From Deltaproteobacteria bacterium (GTDB lineage: Bacteria > Desulfobacterota > Binatia > DP-6): 64,000 nt of DNA. This document shows, piece by piece, positions 26,075 to 34,571 of this stretch. The notes beneath the pieces were generated by a model. It made no database searches and had not been told where the DNA came from. It was given only the letters and a program-made list of their open reading frames with translations. The stretch is taken from contig VBKF01000095.1 in assembly GCA_005888095.1 (NCBI GenBank), positions 1 through 64,000 of the forward strand, written 5' to 3'. Numbering within the stretch: the stretch's first letter is position 1; the number at the start of each line of letters is the position of its first letter. The translations under genes were made by a program, and so were the position numbers.

Positions 26075-27571
26075 ATGCCGGAGTACCAGCTCTACATCGA
26101 CGGGCAGCTCTGCGACGCCGAAGGCGGCAGGACCGCCGACTCGATCAACCCCGCCACCGAAGAGCCGTGGGCCCGGGTGGCACGCGCCAGCCGCAAGGAC
26201 ACCCAGCGCGCGATCGCCGCGGCGCGCCGGGCATTCGACGAGGGGCCCTGGCCGCGCATGAGCCAGGCGGACCGCGCGAAGATCCTGAACCAGGTCGCCG
26301 ACGGTCTCGAGGCTCGCAGCCAGGAGCTGGCGGCCGTCGAGACGCATGACTCGGGCGGCACCATTCGCAAGACCTCGGGCGACATGATGATGGGCGCCGC
26401 GCAGCTCCGCTACTTCGCCGAGATGGCGCCGAAGCTGCCGCTGTGGGAGGAGATCCAGGTCCCGCAGTTCCCCGCCCAGTCGAAGAACTACCTCCAGCGG
26501 GAGCCGATCGGCGTCTGCGGCCAGATCATCCCGTGGAACTTCCCGCTCATGATGGCGGTGTGGAAGATCGGGCCGGCGCTCTGTGCGGGGAACACGCTTG
26601 TGCTGAAGCCCGCGAGCGACACGCCGTGCTCGGCCCTCGAGCTCGCCAAGATCATCGACCAGACCGACCTCCCGAAGGGCGTCCTCAACGTGATCCACGG
26701 CAGCGGCGCCGAGTGCGGCGAGGAGCTCTGCACGAGCCCGCTGGTCGACAAGGTGGCGCTCACCGGCTCGACGGAGGTCGGTCGCCGCGTCCAGCAGCTT
26801 GCCTCGGGGACCATCAAGAAGGTCACGCTCGAGCTCGGCGGCAAGTCGGCCAACATCATCCTCGACGACGCCGACCTCGAGATGGCGGTCGACGGCTCGC
26901 TCTTCGGCTGCTTCTTTCACCAGGGCCAGGCGTGCGAGTCGGGCACCCGCCTCTTCGTCTCCGAGAAGCTCCACGACGAGGTGGTGGGGCGGCTCGTCGA
27001 GCGGACGAAGCCGCTCACCGTCGGCGACCCGATGGACTTCGCCACCTGCCAGGGCCCGCTCATCTCCGCACGCCAGCGCGAGACGGTGCTCGGCTACATC
27101 AAGAAGGGCGTCGACGAGGGGGCGAAGGTCGCCGTCGGCGGCAAGCGGCCGGAGCACCTCGCGAAGGGCTACTACGTCGAGCCGACCATCTTCGTCGACG
27201 TGAAGAACAACATGACGATCGCGCAGGAGGAGATCTTCGGTCCCGTCCTCTGCGTCATCCGCTACAAGACGATCGACGACGCCATCCGGATGGCCAACGA
27301 CTCGATCTACGGCCTCGGCGGTGCGGTCTGGTCACGGGACAAGGAGAAGGCCCTCGTCGTCGCGAAGCAGATGCGGACGGGCACGGTGTGGGTCAACGAG
27401 TACCACCTGCTTTCGGTTGCGGCCCCGTTCGGAGGCTACAAGCAGAGCGGGATCGGGCGCGAGTTCGGTCTCGAGGGCATCCTCGAGTACACCGAGGTGA
27501 AGCACGTGCACGTCGACCAGGTCGACAACCGCGGCGGGAAGTTCTGGTACGGCGCGCTCTTCGGCGCCTAG
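26075..27571 (+). CDS. NAD(P)-dependent aldehyde dehydrogenase
   Basis: 498 residues. ATG 26075 has GAAGGAG 7 bases upstream. Aldehyde dehydrogenase signatures: IPWNFPLMMAVWKIGPAL (nucleotide/Asn), the general base Glu in LELGGKSAN and the nucleophile Cys in HQGQACESGTR, then EEIFGPV. It oxidises aldehydes to acids, probably in the cytoplasm. The following DUF779 gene is a frequent partner of acetaldehyde-type dehydrogenases. It is divergent from the oxalate operon regulator. Substrate not determined. Confidence 0.95.
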   Translation: MPEYQLYIDGQLCDAEGGRTADSINPATEEPWARVARASRKDTQRAIAAARRAFDEGPWPRMSQADRAKILNQVADGLEARSQELAAVETHDSGGTIRKTSGDMMMGAAQLRYFAEMAPKLPLWEEIQVPQFPAQSKNYLQREPIGVCGQIIPWNFPLMMAVWKIGPALCAGNTLVLKPASDTPCSALELAKIIDQTDLPKGVLNVIHGSGAECGEELCTSPLVDKVALTGSTEVGRRVQQLASGTIKKVTLELGGKSANIILDDADLEMAVDGSLFGCFFHQGQACESGTRLFVSEKLHDEVVGRLVERTKPLTVGDPMDFATCQGPLISARQRETVLGYIKKGVDEGAKVAVGGKRPEHLAKGYYVEPTIFVDVKNNMTIAQEEIFGPVLCVIRYKTIDDAIRMANDSIYGLGGAVWSRDKEKALVVAKQMRTGTVWVNEYHLLSVAAPFGGYKQSGIGREFGLEGILEYTEVKHVHVDQVDNRGGKFWYGALFGA

Positions 27572-27583
27572 CGGACAACCCGT

Positions 27584-27901
27584 ATGCGGGTGGGGGCAAC
27601 CCCGCTGGCCGAGACGGTCGTCGCCCGGGTGCGCGCGGCGCACCTGGGCGACGAGCTCGTCTTCGTCTTCGGATCCGGGTGCTGCGAGGGGACGGCGCCC
27701 CACCTCTTTGCCCGCTACACGCTCACGCCGGAGCAGGAGCCGGTGGGCGCGGTCGCCGGCGTCGGGGTGTTCGCCGATGCCCACGTCCGCCGGCTGTACC
27801 GCGACCGCACGATCGTCATCGACGCGGAGGCGGATCCGCTCGCCGACGGGTTCTCGGCCGAGATCCCCCTCGGCTGGCGATTCGTCCTCCGGCTTGCATG
27901 A
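27584..27901 (+). CDS. DUF779 family protein
   Basis: 105 residues. The family hallmark is a GSGCCEGTAPHLFA segment with two adjacent Cys, followed by DAHVRRLYRDRTIVIDA. DUF779 proteins are nearly always encoded beside an aldehyde dehydrogenase, as here (12 bases after it), and are thought to help it, but the activity is not established. No signal peptide. Confidence 0.85.
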   Translation: MRVGATPLAETVVARVRAAHLGDELVFVFGSGCCEGTAPHLFARYTLTPEQEPVGAVAGVGVFADAHVRRLYRDRTIVIDAEADPLADGFSAEIPLGWRFVLRLA

Positions 27902-27928
27902 TTCCGCGCCGAGGCAGAGAGTAGGGCC

Positions 27929-29254
27929 ATGGCGAGCTCAACCCTGACCGTCATCGACAACCGGACGGGCAAGCGCTACGAGCTCCCGATCGAGCACGGC
28001 ACGATCCGCGCGGCCGACCTCGCGCAGATCCGGGTCGCCGGCGAGCCGGGCCTCGTCAGCTACGACCCCGCTCTCATCAACACGGCCACGTGCAAGAGCA
28101 AGGTGAGCTACATCGACGGCGAGCGCGGCATCCTGCGCTACCGCGGCTACCCGATCGAGGAGCTGGCCGAGAAGAGCAGCTTCCTCGAGACCGCCTACCT
28201 GATCGTCAAGGGCGAGCTGCCGACCACGTCGCACTTCCGGATGTGGCAGCACAACATCAAGATGCACACGCTCGTCCACGAGAACGTGAAGCACTTCATC
28301 GAGGGCTTCCGCTACGACGCGCACCCCATGGGCATCCTCATCGCCACGGCCGGCGCGCTCTCCACCTTCTACCCCGAGGCCAAGAACATCATGGACCTCG
28401 AGACGCGGCGGATGCAGACCCGGCGGCTGATCGGCAAGATGCCGACGATCGCCGCGTTCGCGTATCGCCACAGCCGCGGGCTGCCCTACGTGTATCCGGA
28501 CAACGATCTCACCTACACGGGCAACTTTCTCTCGATGATGTTCAAGATGACGGAGCTCAAGTACCGGCCGGATCCGGTGCTCGAGCACGCGCTCGACGTC
28601 CTCTTCATCCTGCACGCCGATCACGAGCAGAACTGCTCGTCCACGACCATGCGCGCGATCGGCAGCGCGCACTCCGACCCCTACGCCGCGGTGGCCGGCG
28701 CGGCGGCGGCCCTCGGCGGGCCGCGCCACGGCTCGGCGAACGAGGAAGTGGTCCACATGCTGCACGAGATCGGCTCGGTGGACCGCGTCCCGGATCTCAT
28801 CAAGCGCGTGAAGGCGGGCGAGCTGCGGCTCATGGGCTTCGGCCACCGCGTCTACAAGAACTACGATCCGCGCGCGCGGCTCATCAAGAAGATCGCCTAC
28901 GACGTCTTCGAGGTGACGGGGAAGAACCCGCTCATCGAGATCGCGCTCGAGCTCGAGCGGATCGCGCTCCAGGACGACTACTTCGTGTCGCGCCGGCTCT
29001 ACCCGAACGTCGACTTCTACTCGGGCATCATCTACGAGGCGATGGGGCTGCCCGTCGCCATGTTCCCGGTGATGTTCGCGATCGCCCGCACCGCGGGCTG
29101 GATGGCGCAGTGGGCCGAGATGGTCCTCGACGAGGAACAGAAGATCGTGCGCCCGAAGCAGATCTACATCGGCTACGACGAGCGACACTACGTGCCGCTC
29201 GACCAGCGGCGCGAGGGCGGGGCGCCCGAGACCGAGGTGCCCGGGCCGCTCTGA
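27929..29254 (+). CDS. gltA: citrate synthase
   Basis: 441 residues, type II size. Catalytic His in LHADHEQNCSSTTMR and in GFGHRVYKNYDPR, catalytic Asp in YPNVDFYSG. It condenses oxaloacetate and acetyl-CoA, linking with the succinate dehydrogenase of this window in the citric acid cycle. The N-terminal beta domain (residues 1-50) typical of hexameric NADH-sensitive forms is present. Confidence 0.96.
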   Translation: MASSTLTVIDNRTGKRYELPIEHGTIRAADLAQIRVAGEPGLVSYDPALINTATCKSKVSYIDGERGILRYRGYPIEELAEKSSFLETAYLIVKGELPTTSHFRMWQHNIKMHTLVHENVKHFIEGFRYDAHPMGILIATAGALSTFYPEAKNIMDLETRRMQTRRLIGKMPTIAAFAYRHSRGLPYVYPDNDLTYTGNFLSMMFKMTELKYRPDPVLEHALDVLFILHADHEQNCSSTTMRAIGSAHSDPYAAVAGAAAALGGPRHGSANEEVVHMLHEIGSVDRVPDLIKRVKAGELRLMGFGHRVYKNYDPRARLIKKIAYDVFEVTGKNPLIEIALELERIALQDDYFVSRRLYPNVDFYSGIIYEAMGLPVAMFPVMFAIARTAGWMAQWAEMVLDEEQKIVRPKQIYIGYDERHYVPLDQRREGGAPETEVPGPL

Positions 29255-29268
29255 GGCCCGCTCGTCGC

Positions 29269-30690
29269 GTGCCGAATCGCGGGCATCGACCGACGGCGGC
29301 ATGGCGATGGGGCGTCGGGGCCGTCGTCGCCCTGTGGATGGGTTCCACCGCGCGACTGGAGGCGGCGGACTACCTCGTCTGGAAGACGGACCAGAAACGG
29401 GTCGACGCGGGCGTCGAGTCCTGGCGGCTTCCCAAGGTGCTCGAGGCGATCAGCGCGGCCACCGGCTGGCAGATCTACGTCGAGCCCGACACGGAGTACG
29501 CCGTCACCGCGCGGTTCGAGGGACTCGCGCCGCCCGACGCCCTCCGGCGGCTCCTCGGCGATCTCAATTTCGCTCTCCTGCCCCAGACCAACGGCCCGGC
29601 GAAGCTGTTCGTCTACCGGAAGTCACTCGATCACGCCACGCAGCTGGTCCAGGTGGGCAAGGGGTCGGCGAAGCGCTCGCGCCCGAGCAAGATCATCGGG
29701 AAAGAGCTCATCCTGACGCTGAAGCGCGGATCGAAAACGGACGTCGCCGCGTTGTCGACGCGCCTGCACGGAAGAGTCGTCGGTCGGCTCGATGCCTTCA
29801 ATGCCTTTCGGCTGGAGTTCGACGACGACACCGCCGCACGGGAGGCTCGTGCCGCGCTCGAGCGCGAGGGCGACGTCGCGTCGATCGAGAACAACTCCAC
29901 GATCGCCGCGCCCGGCGTCCTGGAGCCCCTGGAGATGAGCTCGCCCGGCGGCCTCCCGATCGCGCCGAACGTCTCGCCCTCCACGGATCAGGTCGTCGTC
30001 GGCCTCATCGACACCGCGGTGCAGATGCAGGGGACGATGTTCAAGGACTTCCTCCAGCCGGGGGTGTCGCTGTTCGGGGACTACCAGCCTCCGGCCGATC
30101 AGATGACTCATGGCACCGCCATGGCGGAGACCATCCTGGACGGCGTCGCGCGCGCCCTCCAGGACGACGGCGCGGGCAGTGGAAAGGTCTCCGTGTCCAT
30201 TCTGCCGATCGACGTCTACGGCGCGAACGCGGACACGACGGCCTTCGACGTCGCTCGCGGCCTGTACGAGGCGCTCAGCCGGCATGCGAACATCATCAAT
30301 CTGAGCCTCGCGGGCAGCAGCGACAGCTCGCTCGTGAAAGGCCTGATCGAGGATGCCCGAAGTCATGGCGTCCTGTTCGTCGCCGCAGCCGGCAATGAGC
30401 CGGTGACCACGCCGACCTATCCGGCGGCCGACCCGGGAGTCCTCGCGGCCACGGCCGGTGATGCTCGAGGCGGTATCGCGTCCTACGCCAATCGCGGCCC
30501 GTTCGTCGATGTCATCGCACCGGGGGTCAACGTGGTTCACTATCAGGATGCGGCGTGGTTCGGCACCGGCACCTCGTTTGCCACCACCTGGGTCAGCGGC
30601 TGGGCGGCAGGCTTCATGGCCTCCGCGGGTCATCACTCGTCGCCCGCGACGCAGGCCGCGACCCTGGAACGCTGGCGCCTGGTTCGGTGA
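29269..30690 (+). CDS. secreted subtilisin-family protease with STN-like N-domain
   Basis: 473 residues from a GTG at 29269, 14 bases after gltA. A signal peptide occupies residues 1-33 (WGVGAVVALWMG). Residues 45-117 form a domain like the secretin/TonB short N-terminal (STN) domain: LPKVLEAISAATGWQIYV ... LAPPDALRRLLGDLNFALLPQ. A propeptide-like region follows. The S8 catalytic domain has Asp248 (VGLIDTAV), His281 (THGTAMAE), oxyanion Asn376 (AAAGNEP) and Ser436 (GTGTSFAT). It is presumably exported. STN domains normally sit in outer-membrane secretins and TonB receptors, so this fusion is unusual. Its stop overlaps ligD as GTGA. Confidence 0.85.
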   Translation: MPNRGHRPTAAWRWGVGAVVALWMGSTARLEAADYLVWKTDQKRVDAGVESWRLPKVLEAISAATGWQIYVEPDTEYAVTARFEGLAPPDALRRLLGDLNFALLPQTNGPAKLFVYRKSLDHATQLVQVGKGSAKRSRPSKIIGKELILTLKRGSKTDVAALSTRLHGRVVGRLDAFNAFRLEFDDDTAAREARAALEREGDVASIENNSTIAAPGVLEPLEMSSPGGLPIAPNVSPSTDQVVVGLIDTAVQMQGTMFKDFLQPGVSLFGDYQPPADQMTHGTAMAETILDGVARALQDDGAGSGKVSVSILPIDVYGANADTTAFDVARGLYEALSRHANIINLSLAGSSDSSLVKGLIEDARSHGVLFVAAAGNEPVTTPTYPAADPGVLAATAGDARGGIASYANRGPFVDVIAPGVNVVHYQDAAWFGTGTSFATTWVSGWAAGFMASAGHHSSPATQAATLERWRLVR

Positions 30691-32543
30691 CCGTCCCGCT
30701 GCCCGAGCGCTTCGAGCCGCAGCTCGCGACCTTGGCCAGCACCGCGCCGGACGGCGACGAGTGGCTGCACGAGTTCAAGTTCGACGGCTACCGGATCGGC
30801 TGCCGCGTCGACGGGCGGAACGTCGCCCTCATCAGCCGCAACGGCAACGACTGGACCGACAGGTTCCCCGAGGTACGCGCGGCGGCAACCGAATTGCCCG
30901 TGAGGCGCGCCTTTCTCGACGGCGAGGTGGCCGTCGTGCTGCCCGATGGCCGCACGAGCTTTCAGGCGCTGCAGAAGGTCTTCAGCGGTGGCGATCGCGC
31001 CGATCTGGCCTACTTCGTCTTCGACCTGCTGCACCTCGACGGCGAAGACGTCGGGCGCCTGCCGCTGGAGCGGCGCAAGGCTCGTCTCGCAGAGCTGCTC
31101 CGCTCGCAGAAGAAAGCGCGGGTCCGGTACTCCGAGCACGTCGTCGGCCACGGTCCCGAGGTCTTCGCCCGGGCCTGCCGCATGGGGCTCGAGGGCATTG
31201 TCTCGAAACGCCGGGACCTGCCGTACGTGCCCGGTCGCCGATCCGCCTGGGTGAAGGTCAAGTGTATCAAGCGACAGGAGTTCGTCGTCGGCGGCTTCAC
31301 CGATCCGGAAGGCTCGCGGGTCGGGATCGGCGCCTTGCTCGTCGGCGTGCGCGATGCCACGGGTGCGCTGGCGTTCGCCGGGAAGGTCGGTACGGGCTTC
31401 ACCAACCAGACCGCCGAGGCCCTGCGTCGCCGGTTGGAACGCATCGAGCAGACCGAATGCCCATTCACGCCACGTCCTCCCGGATCGCTCGGCCGCAACG
31501 CCCACTGGGTGAAGCCCACGCTGGTTGCTGAAGTGGCGTTCTCGGAATGGACGAACGACGGGAAGATCCGGCATCCGTCCTATCAGGGTCTTCGTGAGGA
31601 CAAGCCGGCGAATGAGATTCGCCGCGAGGAGCCCGCTTCCCCACCGGGGACCCGGGCTGTCGCCGGCGTCCGGTTGACGCACCCGGACCGCGTGCTCTGG
31701 CCGGAGCTCGGCTTCACCAAGCTCGACCTCGCCCGCTTCTATGAGGCCATCGCAGAGTCGATCGTACCGCATGTGGCGGGGAGGCCGCTCACGCTGGTCC
31801 GCTGTCCGACCGGTGTCGGCGCATCGTGCTTCTACATGAAGCACTCCGCCGTGTGGGCGCCCGAAGCTCTGCGGCGAGTACGCATCCCGGAGAAGAGGAA
31901 GATCGGCGAATACCTGATCGCCGACTCGCTGCCCGCGCTGATCGGCCTCGTGCAAATGGACGTCCTCGAGATCCACACCTGGAACTCGACGATCGACCAC
32001 GTCGAGCAACCGAACCGCATCGTGCTCGATCTGGATCCGGGCCCGGAAGTCCGCTGGCCGCGGGTCATCGAGGCGGCGCGCCTCCTGCGCTCGGCATTCG
32101 ATGCGCTGAAGCTGGAGAGTTTCGTGAAGACCACGGGCGGCGTCGGCTTGCACGTGGTGGTGCCGCTCGTTCCGCAGGCCGGCTGGAACGAGTGCCTGGC
32201 GTTTGCGCGGGGCGTTGCCGAGGCCATCGAGCGGCAGAGCCCCCGCCTCTATACGACGGCCTTTCCGAAAGCCGGGCGCGAGCGGAAGATCCTGCTGGAT
32301 TACCTGCGCAACAACCGCACCAATACTTCCGTCGCGGCGTTTTCCACGCGTGCCAAGCCGCGTGCCTCGGTTTCCGTTCCTCTCGCGTGGGACGAGCTGA
32401 GCCCGAGGTTGCGGTCGGATCACTTCACGGTCAACAACCTCGGCGAGCGACTGGCCAAGTTGAAAGAGGATCCGTGGCGCCCGTACTGGCGCTGCAAGCA
32501 GCACCTTGCGCCGAAGCTGCTGCAGGCGATCGCCGCGCTGTGA
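30687..32543 (+). CDS. ligD: LigD-type ATP-dependent DNA ligase with polymerase domain
   Basis: 618 residues from a GTG at 30687 overlapping the subtilase stop. Order is ligase then polymerase. The nucleotidyltransferase has the adenylated Lys31 in EFKFDGYR, with DGEVAVV, GLEGIVSK and WVKVKC; an OB-fold follows. After about residue 330 comes the LigD polymerase/primase domain (LTHPDRVLWPELG, the metal Asps in LDLDPGP, FVKTTGGVGLHVVVP). The 3'-phosphoesterase domain of classical LigD is absent. The enzyme acts in non-homologous end joining with Ku; no ku gene is in the window. Translational coupling to a secreted protease is odd. Confidence 0.93.
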   Translation: MTVPLPERFEPQLATLASTAPDGDEWLHEFKFDGYRIGCRVDGRNVALISRNGNDWTDRFPEVRAAATELPVRRAFLDGEVAVVLPDGRTSFQALQKVFSGGDRADLAYFVFDLLHLDGEDVGRLPLERRKARLAELLRSQKKARVRYSEHVVGHGPEVFARACRMGLEGIVSKRRDLPYVPGRRSAWVKVKCIKRQEFVVGGFTDPEGSRVGIGALLVGVRDATGALAFAGKVGTGFTNQTAEALRRRLERIEQTECPFTPRPPGSLGRNAHWVKPTLVAEVAFSEWTNDGKIRHPSYQGLREDKPANEIRREEPASPPGTRAVAGVRLTHPDRVLWPELGFTKLDLARFYEAIAESIVPHVAGRPLTLVRCPTGVGASCFYMKHSAVWAPEALRRVRIPEKRKIGEYLIADSLPALIGLVQMDVLEIHTWNSTIDHVEQPNRIVLDLDPGPEVRWPRVIEAARLLRSAFDALKLESFVKTTGGVGLHVVVPLVPQAGWNECLAFARGVAEAIERQSPRLYTTAFPKAGRERKILLDYLRNNRTNTSVAAFSTRAKPRASVSVPLAWDELSPRLRSDHFTVNNLGERLAKLKEDPWRPYWRCKQHLAPKLLQAIAAL

Positions 32544-32814
32544 CGCATCCGCGGGCGGCGGCATCGTCGCGTGATCGCGCGCTCGCGGCGATCGGCTGCG
32601 TGCGTCGTTCAGGGTTGCATACGGCCGATCACTCTCGTACGCCCGGTCCGCGCTGACTGCAGCATCTGGTGCGCCGGACGCTGCCGTGTCGCGCACCGCA
32701 GCCGCGGCGCTCTGCGACCTGACCCCACGTGGCGCCGGTGTCGTCGCCGTCTCGTTCACTCGCCGAGCGTGGTGGCATGGCCGTTGCCTCTTCCCGCGGG
32801 CGGAGGTCGACGAC

Positions 32815-33981
32815 ATGACCGCACGACGACGGATGCGACGGAGATGCGCGGCGGCAGCGATGGTCCTGCTCGCGGGGACCGCGTGGGCCGACTTCGGCGA
32901 TCCGCTGGGCGGCCTCACCGCCGCCGAGCGCGCGCGCTTCACGGCTGGACGCCAGACGTTCAAGGAGGTCGAAGGCGTGGCGGACGGGCTCGGGCCCGTG
33001 TTCAACGCCGACTCGTGCGCGGCCTGTCACAACGTCGGCGCCACGGGGGGCGGCAGCGAACGCGTGGAGACTCGCTTCGGCAGGACCGTCTCCGGGGCGT
33101 TCGATCCGATGACCTCGCAGGGTGGTTCGCTCATTCAGGCTCAGGGCATCGGCGCGCAAGGCGTCTGCACGTTCGTCGGCGAGCAGGTGCCGGCGGAAGC
33201 GACCATCCGGGCGCGACGGCGGACGACGCCGCTGTTCGGCCTCGGCCTGGTCGACTCCGTACCGGGCGTGGCCCTCGTCGCGCTGGCGGCCCACGAGGCG
33301 CGGTCGCAGCCCGCAACCGCGGGCCGCCCGAACCTCGTCACCGACGTGGTGACGGGACGGCAGGCGGTCGGCAAGTTCGGATGGAAGAGCCAGGTCCCGA
33401 ACCTCCTCCACTTCTCCGCCGACGCGTACGTGAACGAGATGGGCATCACGAGCCCGTTCTTCCGGAACGAGAACTGTCCACAGGGGGACTGCAGCCTGCT
33501 CGCGTGTGACCCCGTCGCCGACCCCGAAGACGACGGCACGGACGTCAGGCGCTTCAACGATTTCATGCGGCTCCTTGCCCCACCACCTCGCCCGCGTCTC
33601 GACTGCGCCGGGTTCGGGGGGAGCTTGGTCTTCGAGCGCATCGGATGCGCGAGCTGTCACGTCCGGACGCTCGTGACCGGCCCGAGCCCGGTGGAGGCCC
33701 TCCGCTTCCGCGCGTTCCAGCCGTTCTCGGACTTCCTGCTCCACGACATGGGCTCCCTCGGCGACGGCATCGAGCAGGGGCGGGCGCGCGGCAACGAGAT
33801 GCGCACCGCGCCCCTGTGGGGCCTGCGGCTCGTCACCAAGTTCCTGCACGACGGACGCGCCGCCACGATCGCCGACGCGATCCTCGCGCACGACGGGCAG
33901 GCCCGGGCGGCGCGCGATCGCTTCGCCGCGCTGCCGGTGGAGGCGCGGGCGCGGCTGCTGAGGTTCCTCGGATCGCTGTGA
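32815..33981 (+). CDS. di-heme cytochrome c oxidoreductase (DHOR/MauG-like)
   Basis: 388 residues from ATG 32815 with a GGGCGGAGG site upstream; the longer 32686 start lacks a signal. A Sec signal peptide (MVLLAGTAWA) precedes a protein with two heme c motifs, CAACH (Cys68-His72) and CASCH near residue 280, within the patterns NADSCAACHNVG and RIGCASCHVR of the di-heme oxidoreductase (DUF1111/thiol oxidoreductase) family. It is periplasmic. The reaction, oxidation coupled to quinone or peroxide, is not known for this family member. Confidence 0.9.
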   Translation: MTARRRMRRRCAAAAMVLLAGTAWADFGDPLGGLTAAERARFTAGRQTFKEVEGVADGLGPVFNADSCAACHNVGATGGGSERVETRFGRTVSGAFDPMTSQGGSLIQAQGIGAQGVCTFVGEQVPAEATIRARRRTTPLFGLGLVDSVPGVALVALAAHEARSQPATAGRPNLVTDVVTGRQAVGKFGWKSQVPNLLHFSADAYVNEMGITSPFFRNENCPQGDCSLLACDPVADPEDDGTDVRRFNDFMRLLAPPPRPRLDCAGFGGSLVFERIGCASCHVRTLVTGPSPVEALRFRAFQPFSDFLLHDMGSLGDGIEQGRARGNEMRTAPLWGLRLVTKFLHDGRAATIADAILAHDGQARAARDRFAALPVEARARLLRFLGSL

Positions 33982-33991
33982 CCCGGGTGCC

Positions 33992-34522
33992 TCAGTCACC
34001 GATGCGCGGCCGCTCGAACCAGGAGCGACCGCCCTTCGTCCACCCCGGTCCGTTCCCCCAGTCGAGTCGCGTGCGCTTCTTCGGATGGTCGGGATCGTGG
34101 CGCTGGCAGGCCGCCTCGTAGTCGCGCATCGCCGCCTCGCGCGCCTTCACCGCCCAGTAGTCCTCCTCGCGCTTCCACTTGCAGCCGCCCGCGTACTCGA
34201 GAACGCTGACGCCCGGAAAGTCGCACGTGCCCCTGCCGGAGGGATGGTCCCGGCGGTTCTGGACGTAGAGCACCACGCGGCCTCGCTCGGGATCGACCAC
34301 GTGCCATTCGTACGCGGTGTAGATATCGCCGTACTTCTCCATGAGCGGCACGATCCACGCGCGCACCGTCTCGCGCCCGTGCATGAGGCCGTACCAGTGC
34401 TCGAAGTAGGTGCAGTCCTCGGTGAAGAGGTCGGCCCACGCGTTCCAGTCCTCGCCCACCGCTCCCGTGCGCCAGTAGGTCCGGAACGCCTCCTCGAGCT
34501 CCTCGCGGCTGAATGCTTCCAT
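33992..34522 (-). CDS. SnoaL-like nuclear transport factor 2 fold protein
   Basis: 176 residues. The N-terminal two thirds show the NTF2-like pattern: EAFRTYWRTGAVGEDWNAWA, FTEDCTYFEHWYG, MHGRETVRAWIVPLM and a C-terminal strand VVLYVQNRR. NTF2-like proteins include ketosteroid isomerase, polyketide cyclases and limonene epoxide hydrolase; this one has no diagnostic catalytic set. The C-terminal tail is His/Lys-rich and helical. It is convergent with the di-heme oxidoreductase gene, 10 bases apart. Confidence 0.75.
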   Translation of the reverse strand: MEAFSREELEEAFRTYWRTGAVGEDWNAWADLFTEDCTYFEHWYGLMHGRETVRAWIVPLMEKYGDIYTAYEWHVVDPERGRVVLYVQNRRDHPSGRGTCDFPGVSVLEYAGGCKWKREEDYWAVKAREAAMRDYEAACQRHDPDHPKKRTRLDWGNGPGWTKGGRSWFERPRIGD

Positions 34523-34571
34523 ACGAGCGTCCCATAGCCCGCTCGCGGCGCCGCCGTAAAGCGAAGCGAGG

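Noticed and set aside
28090-30690. 866-codon frame for the subtilase
   Set aside because: The first 390 codons are a shadow of gltA; the gene begins at the GTG at 29269 with its signal peptide.
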